From Chlorobiaceae bacterium (GTDB lineage Bacteria > Bacteroidota > Chlorobiia > Chlorobiales > Chlorobiaceae): 38,344 nucleotides of DNA. The stretch lies in contig JAAXVR010000017.1 in NCBI GenBank assembly GCA_013335405.1, positions 1 through 38,344 of the forward strand, written 5' to 3'. The position numbers and the translations under genes were made by a program. How positions within the stretch are numbered: the stretch's first letter is position 1; each line of letters begins with the position of its first letter. Below, piece by piece: positions 31,292 to 38,344 of this stretch. The notes under the pieces are model-generated. The model worked only from the letters and a program-made list of their open reading frames with translations, made no database searches and was not told the DNA's origin.

Positions 31292-32737
31292 CTATCCCCT
31301 CATTCTCGGGTCGAGGGCGTCGCGCACTCCGTCGCCGATCAGGTTGAAGCAGACAACCGTGGAGAGGATCGCGATGCCTGGAAAGGTCGATATCCACCAG
31401 TAATTCAGGAGACTGTCGCGCCCTTCGTTGATGATGTTGCCCCAGCTCGGAACCGGAGGCTGGACGCCGAGTCCCAGAAACGAAAGCCCTGCTTCGGTGA
31501 GGATGATGCTTCCTATCCTCAGTGTTGCCGCGATGATGACCGGCGTAAGGGTATTGGGAACGAGATGTCTGAAGATGATTCTCCCGTCCGAGAGTCCGAG
31601 CGATCTTGCAGCGAGGATGAACTCCTGCTCCTTGAGCGAAAGAACCTGGCTCCTTACGATCCTCGACACACCCATCCAGCCTGTGAACGAAAGCGTTGTC
31701 ACGATGAGGTAGATGGAGTTGCCGAACGTGGCTATGATGATGAGAATGAGGAAAAGCGCCGGAAAAGCGATAAGTACGTCGACTATCCTCATGGTGACGG
31801 CGTCGATCCACCCTCCGAAATATCCCGAGGAGACACCGATGACCGTACCGAGCGTAACGGAGATGAGCACGACGAGAAAGCCTATGGAAAGCGAAATCCT
31901 CGAACCGTAAATGACCCTGCTGAGAATATCCCTTCCGTACTGGTCTGTACCGAGGATGAAGGTGCGGGAGCTGACGAATGCGGGCCGCGCTTCTTTTGCT
32001 GTTTCAGGATGAACAAGGCTGGCGAGCGGAAGTTCCCTGTTTCTGATTCCCTGCCGGTAGACGATTCTGTCACCTGCGATGTGGTATTCGTTGACAAACT
32101 TGAGGGCATGAAGTTCATTGCGCGTCCTGAGAGACTGAAAATCACCGATGAGGCTGTTGGCAAGTCCGGTTTCCGCTGTATTGCCCGACTGCAGCGGAAT
32201 GGAAAGGTTTTTTTGTTCCTTCAGCACCAGTACGTCAAGGCGGGTAAGGGGTTGCTGATAGGCGGTGACGAGGAAGTCCTGCTGGTCATACGGGTTGAAA
32301 GGCGCAATGAAAGGCGCGAGGAAGGCTGCGGAATAAAGAACGAAGATGACGGATGATGCGTACAGTGCTATCGGGTTTTTTTTGAAAGCCCTGAAACTGA
32401 TTTTGCCGAGGCTCAGTTCTTCCGGCTGGCCTGAAGCATTAGCCGTTCTTTTTTTTCCGGACGACCGGACGAAGAGCAATAGAAGGACAACAGGCACGGA
32501 AACGAGGTAGATAGCCCCGATCCAGAACTCGATGATGTCTGCGGTGAATATTTCATACAATTTGTCGGGACTTTCGAAGAGGAGGCGCGTCGCTGTAAAG
32601 AGCGAACTGAAACTGGTTGAAACGAGTTCGCGGCGGATGTAAAGTATCGCCAGAAAGACCGAGAAAACGGCAATCGTGAAAAGGTATGCGCCAATGTTTC
32701 TCCGATGCTTCGTTTCTTTTTTTCTCGATGGTTTCAT
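31292..32737 (-). CDS. ABC transporter permease, OppC/DppC type, with extended N-terminus
   Basis: The C-terminal 220 residues are a standard peptide/nickel permease: LGTDQYGRDILSRVIYGSR (262-280), several membrane helices, and the EAA loop LAARSLGLSDGRIIFRHLVP (375-394) that docks the ATPase, ending GDGVRDALDPRMRG. Ahead of it are two extra membrane segments (about 15-34 and 68-90), the normal first OppC helix (about 124-144), and a large outside loop (about 145-260). At 481 residues it is well above the roughly 300 of DppC. No OppB, OppD, OppF or binding protein lies in the window, so partners must be encoded elsewhere. It moves peptides or similar solutes; direction and substrate are not predictable. 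Confidence 0.92.
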   Translation of the reverse strand: MKPSRKKETKHRRNIGAYLFTIAVFSVFLAILYIRRELVSTSFSSLFTATRLLFESPDKLYEIFTADIIEFWIGAIYLVSVPVVLLLLFVRSSGKKRTANASGQPEELSLGKISFRAFKKNPIALYASSVIFVLYSAAFLAPFIAPFNPYDQQDFLVTAYQQPLTRLDVLVLKEQKNLSIPLQSGNTAETGLANSLIGDFQSLRTRNELHALKFVNEYHIAGDRIVYRQGIRNRELPLASLVHPETAKEARPAFVSSRTFILGTDQYGRDILSRVIYGSRISLSIGFLVVLISVTLGTVIGVSSGYFGGWIDAVTMRIVDVLIAFPALFLILIIIATFGNSIYLIVTTLSFTGWMGVSRIVRSQVLSLKEQEFILAARSLGLSDGRIIFRHLVPNTLTPVIIAATLRIGSIILTEAGLSFLGLGVQPPVPSWGNIINEGRDSLLNYWWISTFPGIAILSTVVCFNLIGDGVRDALDPRMRG

Positions 32738-32843
32738 GTGCGTTGACGGAGTGCCGTTTTATAGAACATCGGAAGTGCTCCCGGTTGCCCTGATTTTGCT
32801 GCAGTTCAAGAAACACTCAAAAGACCGTAAAATCGAACGTTAA

Positions 32844-32882
32844 TAAAAAAAGCCGCTTTCCGGAAAAAGAAAAGCGGCTTTT
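32844..32882 (-). terminator. Rho-independent terminator after rplY
   Basis: AGCCGCTTT (32851-32859) and AAAGCGGCT (32871-32879) form a perfect stem. On the minus strand it runs into TTTTTTT. It lies about 45 nt past the rplY stop. Confidence 0.9.
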
Positions 32883-32925
32883 CATGATCTGTTTTGCAAA
32901 CCGAAGGACTCGGTGCACGAGAAGT

Positions 32926-33525
32926 TCAGCCTGCGGTCGTTTCAGCGGCCTCGCCCGTTTCTTCTGTTTCTGTCTTCGCGCCCTGTACGGTGATAACCGG
33001 TGTCGCGGGGTCGTCCATGATGGTGAGCCCCGGATAGTTGTCCATCGGGATCTCCCTGACATGGATCGAATGGCCGATCTCAAGCGATGTCACATCGATG
33101 AAGAGATGATCCGGCATTTCATCCGGTTTGCCTTTCAGTGTCAGGGTATGCAGGCTGATGAGAATCTTCCCGCCTTTTTCAACGCCGATGCTGTTGCCGG
33201 TGACCGTCACAGGAACCTCAAGCTCGACGATTTCGTCTGCCGAAAAGAGCTGGAAATCGGTATGGATGATCCTGTCGGAAACCGGGTCGAACTGGACATC
33301 CTTGATTACCGAACGCTTGATTTTGCCATCGGGAAACTGGAGGTCGATAATATGTGATTCCGGTGTGTGGACAAGTTTGGTCAGGGCGATTTCGTTGACG
33401 CTCACGGGAATGGTTTCTTCGCCTTTATGATAGATGACTCCGGGGACTTCGCCGTTGCTGCGCAGTTTAGACGCCCCGTTTTTGGCGATCGTGCGGGGCT
33501 GCACTCCTAAGACTATAGTTTCCAT
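32926..33525 (-). CDS. rplY: 50S ribosomal protein L25/general stress protein Ctc (TL5 type)
   Basis: This 199-residue protein has the L25 5S-rRNA-binding domain at the N-terminus (GASKLRSNGEVPGVIYHKG, about 18-36) followed by the TL5 beta-domain (for example MPDHLFIDVTSLEIGHSIHV, near 138-157). It is the long two-domain form found outside the enterobacteria. The tail is acidic (TETEETGEAAETTAG). It binds 5S rRNA in the large subunit. An AAAGGAAC ribosome site lies about 7 nt before the ATG. It follows prs by 32 nt on the same strand, the common prs-rplY arrangement, and has a strong terminator downstream. Confidence 0.95.
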   Translation of the reverse strand: METIVLGVQPRTIAKNGASKLRSNGEVPGVIYHKGEETIPVSVNEIALTKLVHTPESHIIDLQFPDGKIKRSVIKDVQFDPVSDRIIHTDFQLFSADEIVELEVPVTVTGNSIGVEKGGKILISLHTLTLKGKPDEMPDHLFIDVTSLEIGHSIHVREIPMDNYPGLTIMDDPATPVITVQGAKTETEETGEAAETTAG

Positions 33526-33557
33526 GCTGTTCCTTTCTTTCCTTTTATCTCTGGTGT

Positions 33558-34541
33558 TTAATGAATATTCGAAAGTTTTTCGTAGATGTCCTTGCTGTCG
33601 AAGAGACAGCTGACGGAATCGTCTTCGTAAATCCTCTTGATGGCTTCGCCGAAAAGCTGACTGACGGATACGGTTTCGATTTTTGAGGAATAATCGTGTT
33701 TCGTGATGAGCGAATCGGTGACGATGACTTTTTCGAGCACCGAGTTGTTGATCCTCTCGATGGCAGGGCCGGACAGGATCGGATGTGTTGCTGCAGCGTA
33801 AACCTTCAGGCCGCCGGCTTCACGGATGGCTTTCGCGGCATTGACGAGTGTTCCTGCGGTATCGACCATGTCGTCTACCAGGAGTACGTTCTTGCCCCTG
33901 ACGTCACCGATGATGTTCATGACTTCGGCCACGTTCGCTTTCGGGCGGCGTTTGTCAACAATGACGAGGTCCGTGCCGAGTTCCTCGGCGAATTTTCTTG
34001 CGAGCTTTACGCCGCCGACGTCCGGGGAGGCTACGACGAGGTTGTCACGGAAATCCCTGTGGCGGAGATCGTTGATAAGGACAACGCTTGAATAGAGGTG
34101 ATCGAACGGAATATCGAAAAATCCCTGGATCTGCGCGGCATGCAGGTCCATAGTGAGAATACGGTTCGCTCCGGCCTCGGTCAGGAGGTTCGCGACGAGT
34201 TTGGCGGTAATGGCAACGCGGGGCCGGTCTTTCCTGTCCTGGCGGGCATAGCCGTAATAGGGCATGACAGCGGTTATCCTGGCAGCGGAAGACCTTCTGG
34301 CGGCATCGATCATGATAAGGAGTTCCATGAGGTTGTCGCCGGGCGGGTTGGTGGACTGGATGATGAAAAGGTCGGATCCCCGGACCGATTCATTGTAGTT
34401 GACCGAAATTTCCCCGTCGGAGAAGTTTTCCACCTTTGCATTGCAAAGCGGCATTTTAAGGTACTGGGCGATTTTTTCCGCAAGCTCGGGATTGCTGCGG
34501 CCTGCGAAAATTTTGATCGGTTTTACCATCGAGTCCAGCAT
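33558..34541 (-). CDS. prs: Ribose-phosphate pyrophosphokinase
   Basis: This 327-residue enzyme makes PRPP from ribose 5-phosphate and ATP for nucleotide, His, Trp and NAD synthesis. Visible motifs are FAGRSNPELAEKIA (N-terminus), GEISVNYNESVRG (about 43-55), MPYYGYARQDRKDRPR with the flexible-loop residues, TMDLHAAQIQGFFDIPFDHL (about 129-148, ATP and subunit contacts), and the PRPP-binding loop LLVDDMVDTAGT (about 220-231). Length and order are normal. Two ATGs, at 34541 and 34529, are both possible starts; neither has a clear ribosome site. It heads the prs-rplY unit and diverges from lpxD. Confidence 0.96.
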   Translation of the reverse strand: MLDSMVKPIKIFAGRSNPELAEKIAQYLKMPLCNAKVENFSDGEISVNYNESVRGSDLFIIQSTNPPGDNLMELLIMIDAARRSSAARITAVMPYYGYARQDRKDRPRVAITAKLVANLLTEAGANRILTMDLHAAQIQGFFDIPFDHLYSSVVLINDLRHRDFRDNLVVASPDVGGVKLARKFAEELGTDLVIVDKRRPKANVAEVMNIIGDVRGKNVLLVDDMVDTAGTLVNAAKAIREAGGLKVYAAATHPILSGPAIERINNSVLEKVIVTDSLITKHDYSSKIETVSVSQLFGEAIKRIYEDDSVSCLFDSKDIYEKLSNIH

Positions 34542-34716
34542 TGTTACTTATGGAAGGAATTATTTCACCGCTGTTTCAAATTCAATGCCCCGGGTTTCCT
34601 GCGGCAATTATTTTGTTCCCGAAGACGAAAACAATTGACTTGAAATATAATGAAAAAGAGAAAATTTTTAACTAAATTTTTACTTGTGCAAAAGTACAGT
34701 TATTTACTGATAAAAC

Positions 34717-35772
34717 ATGACTATTCAGGATATCCGGGATTATCTGGGCAGGTATTTTGATGCCGTTGAGCTTGTTGGCGATTACGATGGTCCAATCACC
34801 GGACCGGCAAAAATCGAAACTGCCCGACCAGGACAGGTCAGCTTCATAGCGAATGAAAAGTACCTCAAGTATCTGGATCAGACCAACGCTTCGCTTGTTA
34901 TTGTAAACGCTTCGCTTGCTCTCGACGGTTTCAAAACAGAGACCGCCTTCCTGAAGGTCCGTGACCCCTATAGCGCATTTGTTTTTCTGCTGCAGAAATT
35001 TGCCGGACCGCGGACTGTTGCTGCAAAAGGCATTTCTCCCACTGCCGTCATCGGAGAGGGGGTTTCGATAGGCGATGGGGCATCAGTTGGCGAGCATGCC
35101 GTTATCGGTGACCGGTGTTCCATCGGCAGCAATTCGGTGATCGGATCAAATACGGTTCTTATGCACGATGTGACCGTAGGTGATGACTCGGTCCTCTGTC
35201 CGAACGTAGTCTGTTACGATGGCACGAAGATCGGCCGGAGGGCGATGATTCATTCCGGAGCCGTTATCGGGGCTGACGGTTTCGGGTTTGCGCCCCAGAG
35301 GGATGGTTCCTATGTGAAGATACCACAGATGGGCATTGTCGAAATCGGAGATGATGTCGAAATCGGAGCGAATACGACAATCGATCGGGCAACCATGGGC
35401 AGTACCGTGATCGGCAACGGCGTGAAAATCGACAATCTCGTACAGGTGGCCCACAACTGCAGGATTGGTGACCATACAGTCATTGCCGGACAGGCGGGTA
35501 TCTCCGGAAGTGTCACTGTCGGAAGTCATTGCATGATCGGCGGTCAGGCCGGGTTTTTAGGCCATCTCGAACTTGCGGACAGGATCCATGTCGCCGCGAG
35601 GGCTGTCATCACGAAATCATTTCCCGAACGGGGTGTTGCCGTTCGTGGTTATCCGGCTCAACCAATGCGGGAACAGCTCAGATATGAAGCCATGCTGAGG
35701 GGTATCGGCGCCATGAAGGAAAAGATCGAACTTCTCGAAGGGGAAATGCAGCAGCTGAAAAACCAGGGTTGA
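34717..35772 (+). CDS. lpxD: UDP-3-O-acylglucosamine N-acyltransferase
   Basis: This 351-residue enzyme adds the second 3-hydroxyacyl chain to UDP-3-O-acylglucosamine in lipid A synthesis. The N-terminal uridine-binding domain ends near residue 100. A left-handed beta-helix of hexapeptide repeats (VIGEGVSIGDGASVGEHAVI and onward, about 111-310) follows. The catalytic His246 is in VQVAHNCRIGDHTVIAG. The C-terminal helix MKEKIELLEGEMQQLKN is typical of the trimer. It acts in the cytoplasm with acyl-ACP as donor. Its presence shows a lipopolysaccharide-bearing outer membrane. It stands alone, diverging from prs, and no ribosome site is strong. Confidence 0.96.
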   Translation: MTIQDIRDYLGRYFDAVELVGDYDGPITGPAKIETARPGQVSFIANEKYLKYLDQTNASLVIVNASLALDGFKTETAFLKVRDPYSAFVFLLQKFAGPRTVAAKGISPTAVIGEGVSIGDGASVGEHAVIGDRCSIGSNSVIGSNTVLMHDVTVGDDSVLCPNVVCYDGTKIGRRAMIHSGAVIGADGFGFAPQRDGSYVKIPQMGIVEIGDDVEIGANTTIDRATMGSTVIGNGVKIDNLVQVAHNCRIGDHTVIAGQAGISGSVTVGSHCMIGGQAGFLGHLELADRIHVAARAVITKSFPERGVAVRGYPAQPMREQLRYEAMLRGIGAMKEKIELLEGEMQQLKNQG

Positions 35773-35805
35773 ACCGGTGATGTTATCTCTTCGGGGCGGT
35801 ATCGG

Positions 35806-35852
35806 GACAAGACATCCTGAGAAGCGTTTTTTATCGAGGAGGATGACTTGTC
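35806..35852. terminator. 13-bp inverted repeat between lpxD and the NTF2-like gene
   Basis: GACAAGACATCCT (35806-35818) pairs with AGGATGACTTGTC (35840-35852) with one A-A mismatch over a 21-nt loop that contains TTTTTT. It lies between convergent genes and is a likely bidirectional terminator, though the T-run is in the loop rather than after the stem. Confidence 0.5.
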
Positions 35853-35873
35853 GGGAACCGTATGCGCCGTTGC

Positions 35874-36266
35874 TCAGGAGAGGTTTCTCGGTACCTGCGA
35901 AGAGTGGTGGTGGATGATCGGTTTCTCCTGCGATATATCGACGACGAACGTGAAGCGGGAAGGAAACGAGAGCGGTACCTGGTCAACTTCGAATTCGAAT
36001 GAATAGATGCCGCTCAGCGTGTGCAGTGTTCCACTCAGCTCCTGTTTTCTCAATGCCTTGCTGTGGAGGCGTACCCCGAGGCCGTCTCTTGTCGCGAGCT
36101 GCGCGAAATAGTTCCTGATCCCTTCCCCGGCCGTTACGGTATGTGGGGAAAAGGTGGGAATGAGGACTGCGGATGCATGGTAGAGTGCTGTGATTTCATC
36201 GGGATTCCCCGTGCAGACCCTCGTGACCCATTGATAAAGCACTTCATCGGCATTTTTGAAGTACAT
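35874..36266 (-). CDS. NTF2/SnoaL-like protein (CaMKII-association-domain type)
   Basis: From ATG 36266 the product is 130 residues. It has the NTF2-like cone pattern: an N-terminal helix MYFKNADEVLYQWVTR, then YHASAVLIPTFSPH (a start of the DUF4440/CaMKII-association type), GEGIRNYFAQL and a strand-rich C-terminal half ending in PIIHHHSSQVP. Such domains bind small ligands or oligomerise; some are enzymes, many are not, and no activity can be assigned. The frame is open to 36344 with two more ATGs; the upstream residues are not family-like, so the short form is preferred. The next gene on this strand (36465) encodes another NTF2-like protein. Confidence 0.72.
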   Translation of the reverse strand: MYFKNADEVLYQWVTRVCTGNPDEITALYHASAVLIPTFSPHTVTAGEGIRNYFAQLATRDGLGVRLHSKALRKQELSGTLHTLSGIYSFEFEVDQVPLSFPSRFTFVVDISQEKPIIHHHSSQVPRNLS

Positions 36267-36464
36267 GGTGTGACCGTGTTTTATTAATCGTGAGACGCCA
36301 GGCATAAAAAAGGCTTTTTTCAAAACCGCCTGACATGGCGGCAAATGTACACATTTTTCGTTTTACCGGTCAAGCCAAAAATAAAGCACGTGAATATGGA
36401 CCCCTGGCAGCAGTGTCTCTGTGCATTTCAGAGGGATTGTTCCAGGTAAACGGTGCTGTCTGCA

Positions 36465-36824
36465 TCATTCATCGGTTCCGGCAATCCCCCTCAGTATCGT
36501 TGCATCATAGACAAGAGTTATTCCGGATATTTTGCCCTCACGGACCGTGAAAAATTCGGCAAACCTGATGATGCCGGCAGGGGTGTCTGTGCTGCATTCA
36601 TAGAGCAGCGCGGCGCACTCTTTTTCGAAAAGGCTTTCCTGCAGGGTGACGTCCGTCACCATCCGCCTGAACCGGATGAGTGTCCCGATGAAGTCATCAG
36701 CCGTTGAAAACCTGTTGATACTGCCCTGAAAATCAAGGTCATCGGCAAGAACACTGCGGGCTGTTGCAAAGTCACCGTTCGTCCATGCCTTGTGATGGGT
36801 TTCGATCAATTCCCGGGTATCCAT
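36465..36824 (-). CDS. NTF2/SnoaL-like protein
   Basis: This 119-residue protein starts MDTRELIETHHKAWTNGDFA, a classic SnoaL opening (helix, then the ARSVLADDLDFQGS strand). It continues with FRRMVTDVTLQESLFEKECA and a strand-rich end GKISGITLVYDATIL. The fold is a small ligand-binding cone; function is unknown and could be a polyketide-cyclase-like enzyme or a binding protein. An AAGGAG ribosome site lies 8 nt before the ATG. It shares strand and fold with the gene at 35874, but the two are too different to be a recent duplication by eye. Confidence 0.85.
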   Translation of the reverse strand: MDTRELIETHHKAWTNGDFATARSVLADDLDFQGSINRFSTADDFIGTLIRFRRMVTDVTLQESLFEKECAALLYECSTDTPAGIIRFAEFFTVREGKISGITLVYDATILRGIAGTDE

Positions 36825-36876
36825 ATTGCATCTCCTTGCAGTTGAAAGTCAGGTGAAAAGGTTATCGGAACGGTTG

Positions 36877-37971
36877 TCATGCTGTAGCAATTTTTCGCTG
36901 CTTTCCGATCGCATCCGCTGCGAGGATAGCCTCCAGCACTGTTTCCGGCGTGACCGTTACAGGTTCGTGATGGATGAACTCCCGGGGTGAGGAAGCTTTT
37001 TCGGCGGCGGCCATCAGCCTGCCGTGCCCCGTTTCGAGTACTCCGATATCGGCAAGCGTGGTCGGGAGCCCGACATTTTCACAGAAAGCATAGACGGTTT
37101 CAACCTCTCCAGGTGGAGAGCCGGTGAGCAGGAGGCCGGCCAGAAGGCCGAAGGCGACTTTTTCCCCATGGTAGTACGCATGTGTTTCCTCGAGCGCCGT
37201 CAGGCCGTTGTGGATCGAATGCGCCGATGCGAGTCCGCCGCTTTCGAACCCTATGCCGCTCAGGAGAATGTTCGCTTCCACGATGTTCTCCAGGGCGGGT
37301 GTCACGGTCTGTCGTTCTGCGGCGATTTTCGCCTCGGGTCCGTATCGGAGAAGGGTGTCGTAACAGAGCCTTGCAAGGGCCAGTCCGGTCATGGTGCCGA
37401 GTCCGCCGCATTCGTTCGGGGATTGCGTTTCGCTGCAGCTTTTCGCCTCGAACCATGTGGCGAGTGCATCCCCCATTCCTGCGACGAGGAATCGCACCGG
37501 GGCCTTCGCGATGATGTCCGTATCGACAAGCACCGCTGCCGGGCTGGATTTCTGGTAAACTGCCGTTTCGAAAACGCCGTTTTCCGTATAGACGACCGCG
37601 CATCCGCTGCAGGGCGCGTCACTGGATGCTATCGTGGGCAGGATGATGACCGGGATGCCTGCACGGTCGGCGGCGATTTTCGCCGTATCGATTGTTTTTC
37701 CCCCTCCCATGCCGACAAGGACATCCGCCCTGTTTTCGCGGATGATGGCTGACAGCCTTGTCAACTCTTTTTCACAGCACTCTCCGCCGAACCGTTCCGC
37801 AGCCAGAGGGTTTCCATGATGATTCAGGCCGCTTTTCTGCAGGATGGTGTGCGCTGTCGGAGAAGCGAGAATCATTCCCCTGTTGCCGAAAAGCGTGATC
37901 AGTGACGTCAGTTCGTTCAGGGCACCCTGACCCTGAAGGTATTTTCCGGGGAACAACGCTTTTTTCAGCAT
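36877..37971 (-). CDS. gldA: Glycerol dehydrogenase-type iron/zinc alcohol dehydrogenase
   Basis: From ATG 37971 the enzyme has about 364 residues, the usual GldA length. The N-terminus LFPGKYLQGQGALNEL leads to the NAD loop GMGGGKTIDTAKIAA and TIASSDAPCSGCAVVYTENG. Metal ligands match GldA: Asp in VAGMGDALATWFEAKSC, His in ASAHSIHNGL and His in YYHGEKVAFG. The family oxidises glycerol to dihydroxyacetone with NAD in the cytoplasm; related enzymes use glycerol-1-phosphate or other polyols, so the exact substrate is probable rather than certain. A GTG at 38022 extends the frame by 17 residues, but the family starts near the chosen ATG. Confidence 0.87.
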   Translation of the reverse strand: MLKKALFPGKYLQGQGALNELTSLITLFGNRGMILASPTAHTILQKSGLNHHGNPLAAERFGGECCEKELTRLSAIIRENRADVLVGMGGGKTIDTAKIAADRAGIPVIILPTIASSDAPCSGCAVVYTENGVFETAVYQKSSPAAVLVDTDIIAKAPVRFLVAGMGDALATWFEAKSCSETQSPNECGGLGTMTGLALARLCYDTLLRYGPEAKIAAERQTVTPALENIVEANILLSGIGFESGGLASAHSIHNGLTALEETHAYYHGEKVAFGLLAGLLLTGSPPGEVETVYAFCENVGLPTTLADIGVLETGHGRLMAAAEKASSPREFIHHEPVTVTPETVLEAILAADAIGKQRKIATA

Positions 37972-38344
37972 ACGGATGGGGATGGTGGTAAACGGGACTC
38001 TCCTTACAGAATATAAGAACACCAGCCGAATGAACTGCAGTTGCTCGAGAGAGATGAAGCCGGAAATGGTGCGGCAGAGGGGAGATAATACGGTAGCGTA
38101 AGGTGTGAAAACGTATGATGAGTGACGTCTTATCAGGGTAAAAAGTTTGACGAATTCGTGACAATCATTGGAGGAGAATATTTTATATTATTTCATTTTA
38201 TAATGTTATGTGTTTTATGGCATTCGGAAGACAAGGGATTTTCTGACATGAAATACCCGGATTGCATTTTTATTATTTGTATGTAGTCCGGTTTTTCCTA
38301 TCATCATCCCCTGAACAGGGCATGGAGGCAACTTTTTCCGGTAC
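37972..38344. other. Upstream region of the glycerol dehydrogenase gene at the window edge
   Basis: The last about 370 bases hold no supported gene. The part near 38160-38215 is AT-rich and could carry the dehydrogenase promoter, but no clear element stands out. Any gene further on begins outside the window. Confidence 0.35.

Noticed and set aside
31013-32356. Open frame of 447 codons on the plus strand opposite the permease
   Set aside because: Highly charged low-complexity composition and no motif; the minus-strand OppC family match is unambiguous.
1-38344. CRISPR array, insertion sequence, phage or defence island
   Set aside because: No regularly spaced repeats, transposase, integrase, cas or restriction genes were found in any part of the window.

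Overview
The window looks like an ordinary chromosomal stretch of a Gram-negative (diderm) bacterium, most likely a green sulfur bacterium (Chlorobium/Chlorobaculum/Pelodictyon type). The diderm call is firm: there is an LpxD acyltransferase for lipid A, a FadL-type outer-membrane protein, a lipoprotein and a periplasmic class D beta-lactamase. The green sulfur assignment is an inference from overall protein similarity and from few strong Shine-Dalgarno sites; it was not tested by any search. No phage, insertion sequence, CRISPR array or integron is visible.

Layout. 60-4861 (minus) is a co-directional run: circularly permuted ATP-grasp protein, alpha-E protein, transglutaminase, small TPR protein and alpha/beta hydrolase. 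The first three form a recognised amidoligase/transglutaminase cassette of unknown product. 5160-8287 (plus) carries a small membrane protein, a UspA-like protein, an aminotransferase, a lipoprotein and a CPxCG zinc-knuckle protein. 8304-10071 (minus) holds housekeeping RNA and translation genes: rnpB (RNase P RNA), a coiled-coil zinc-ribbon protein, tRNA-Leu(CAG) and rpmG. lysA (plus) follows, then a secreted single-PASTA protein on minus. 12081-13034 is gene-poor and contains the N-terminal stump of an alpha/beta hydrolase.

13035-16531 (plus) is a two-gene biotin-dependent carboxylase: a biotin carboxylase followed by a carboxyltransferase fused to a biotinyl domain. Both keep their metal-, ATP- and biotin-handling residues but have diverged from the usual signature motifs. 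A strong terminator closes the operon. A FadL-family porin follows, then metF (minus) and a comEC-like gene (plus) that diverge from overlapping start codons.

22432-29650 is a signalling block. A PAS/GAF histidine kinase with its own stand-alone receiver (plus) converges on a very large PAS/GAF hybrid kinase with a fused receiver (minus). The two kinases share a PAS subtype, and neither has a visible output domain.

30158-38344 carries a class D beta-lactamase, a small conserved hypothetical gene, an orphan N-terminally extended OppC/DppC permease, rplY and prs (minus), lpxD (plus), two NTF2/SnoaL-like proteins and a GldA-type glycerol dehydrogenase (minus). The items most worth a second look are the amidoligase cassette, the divergent carboxylase pair, the single-PASTA protein with repeat scars, and the ComEC protein whose C-terminal nuclease-like domain has lost its metal motif.
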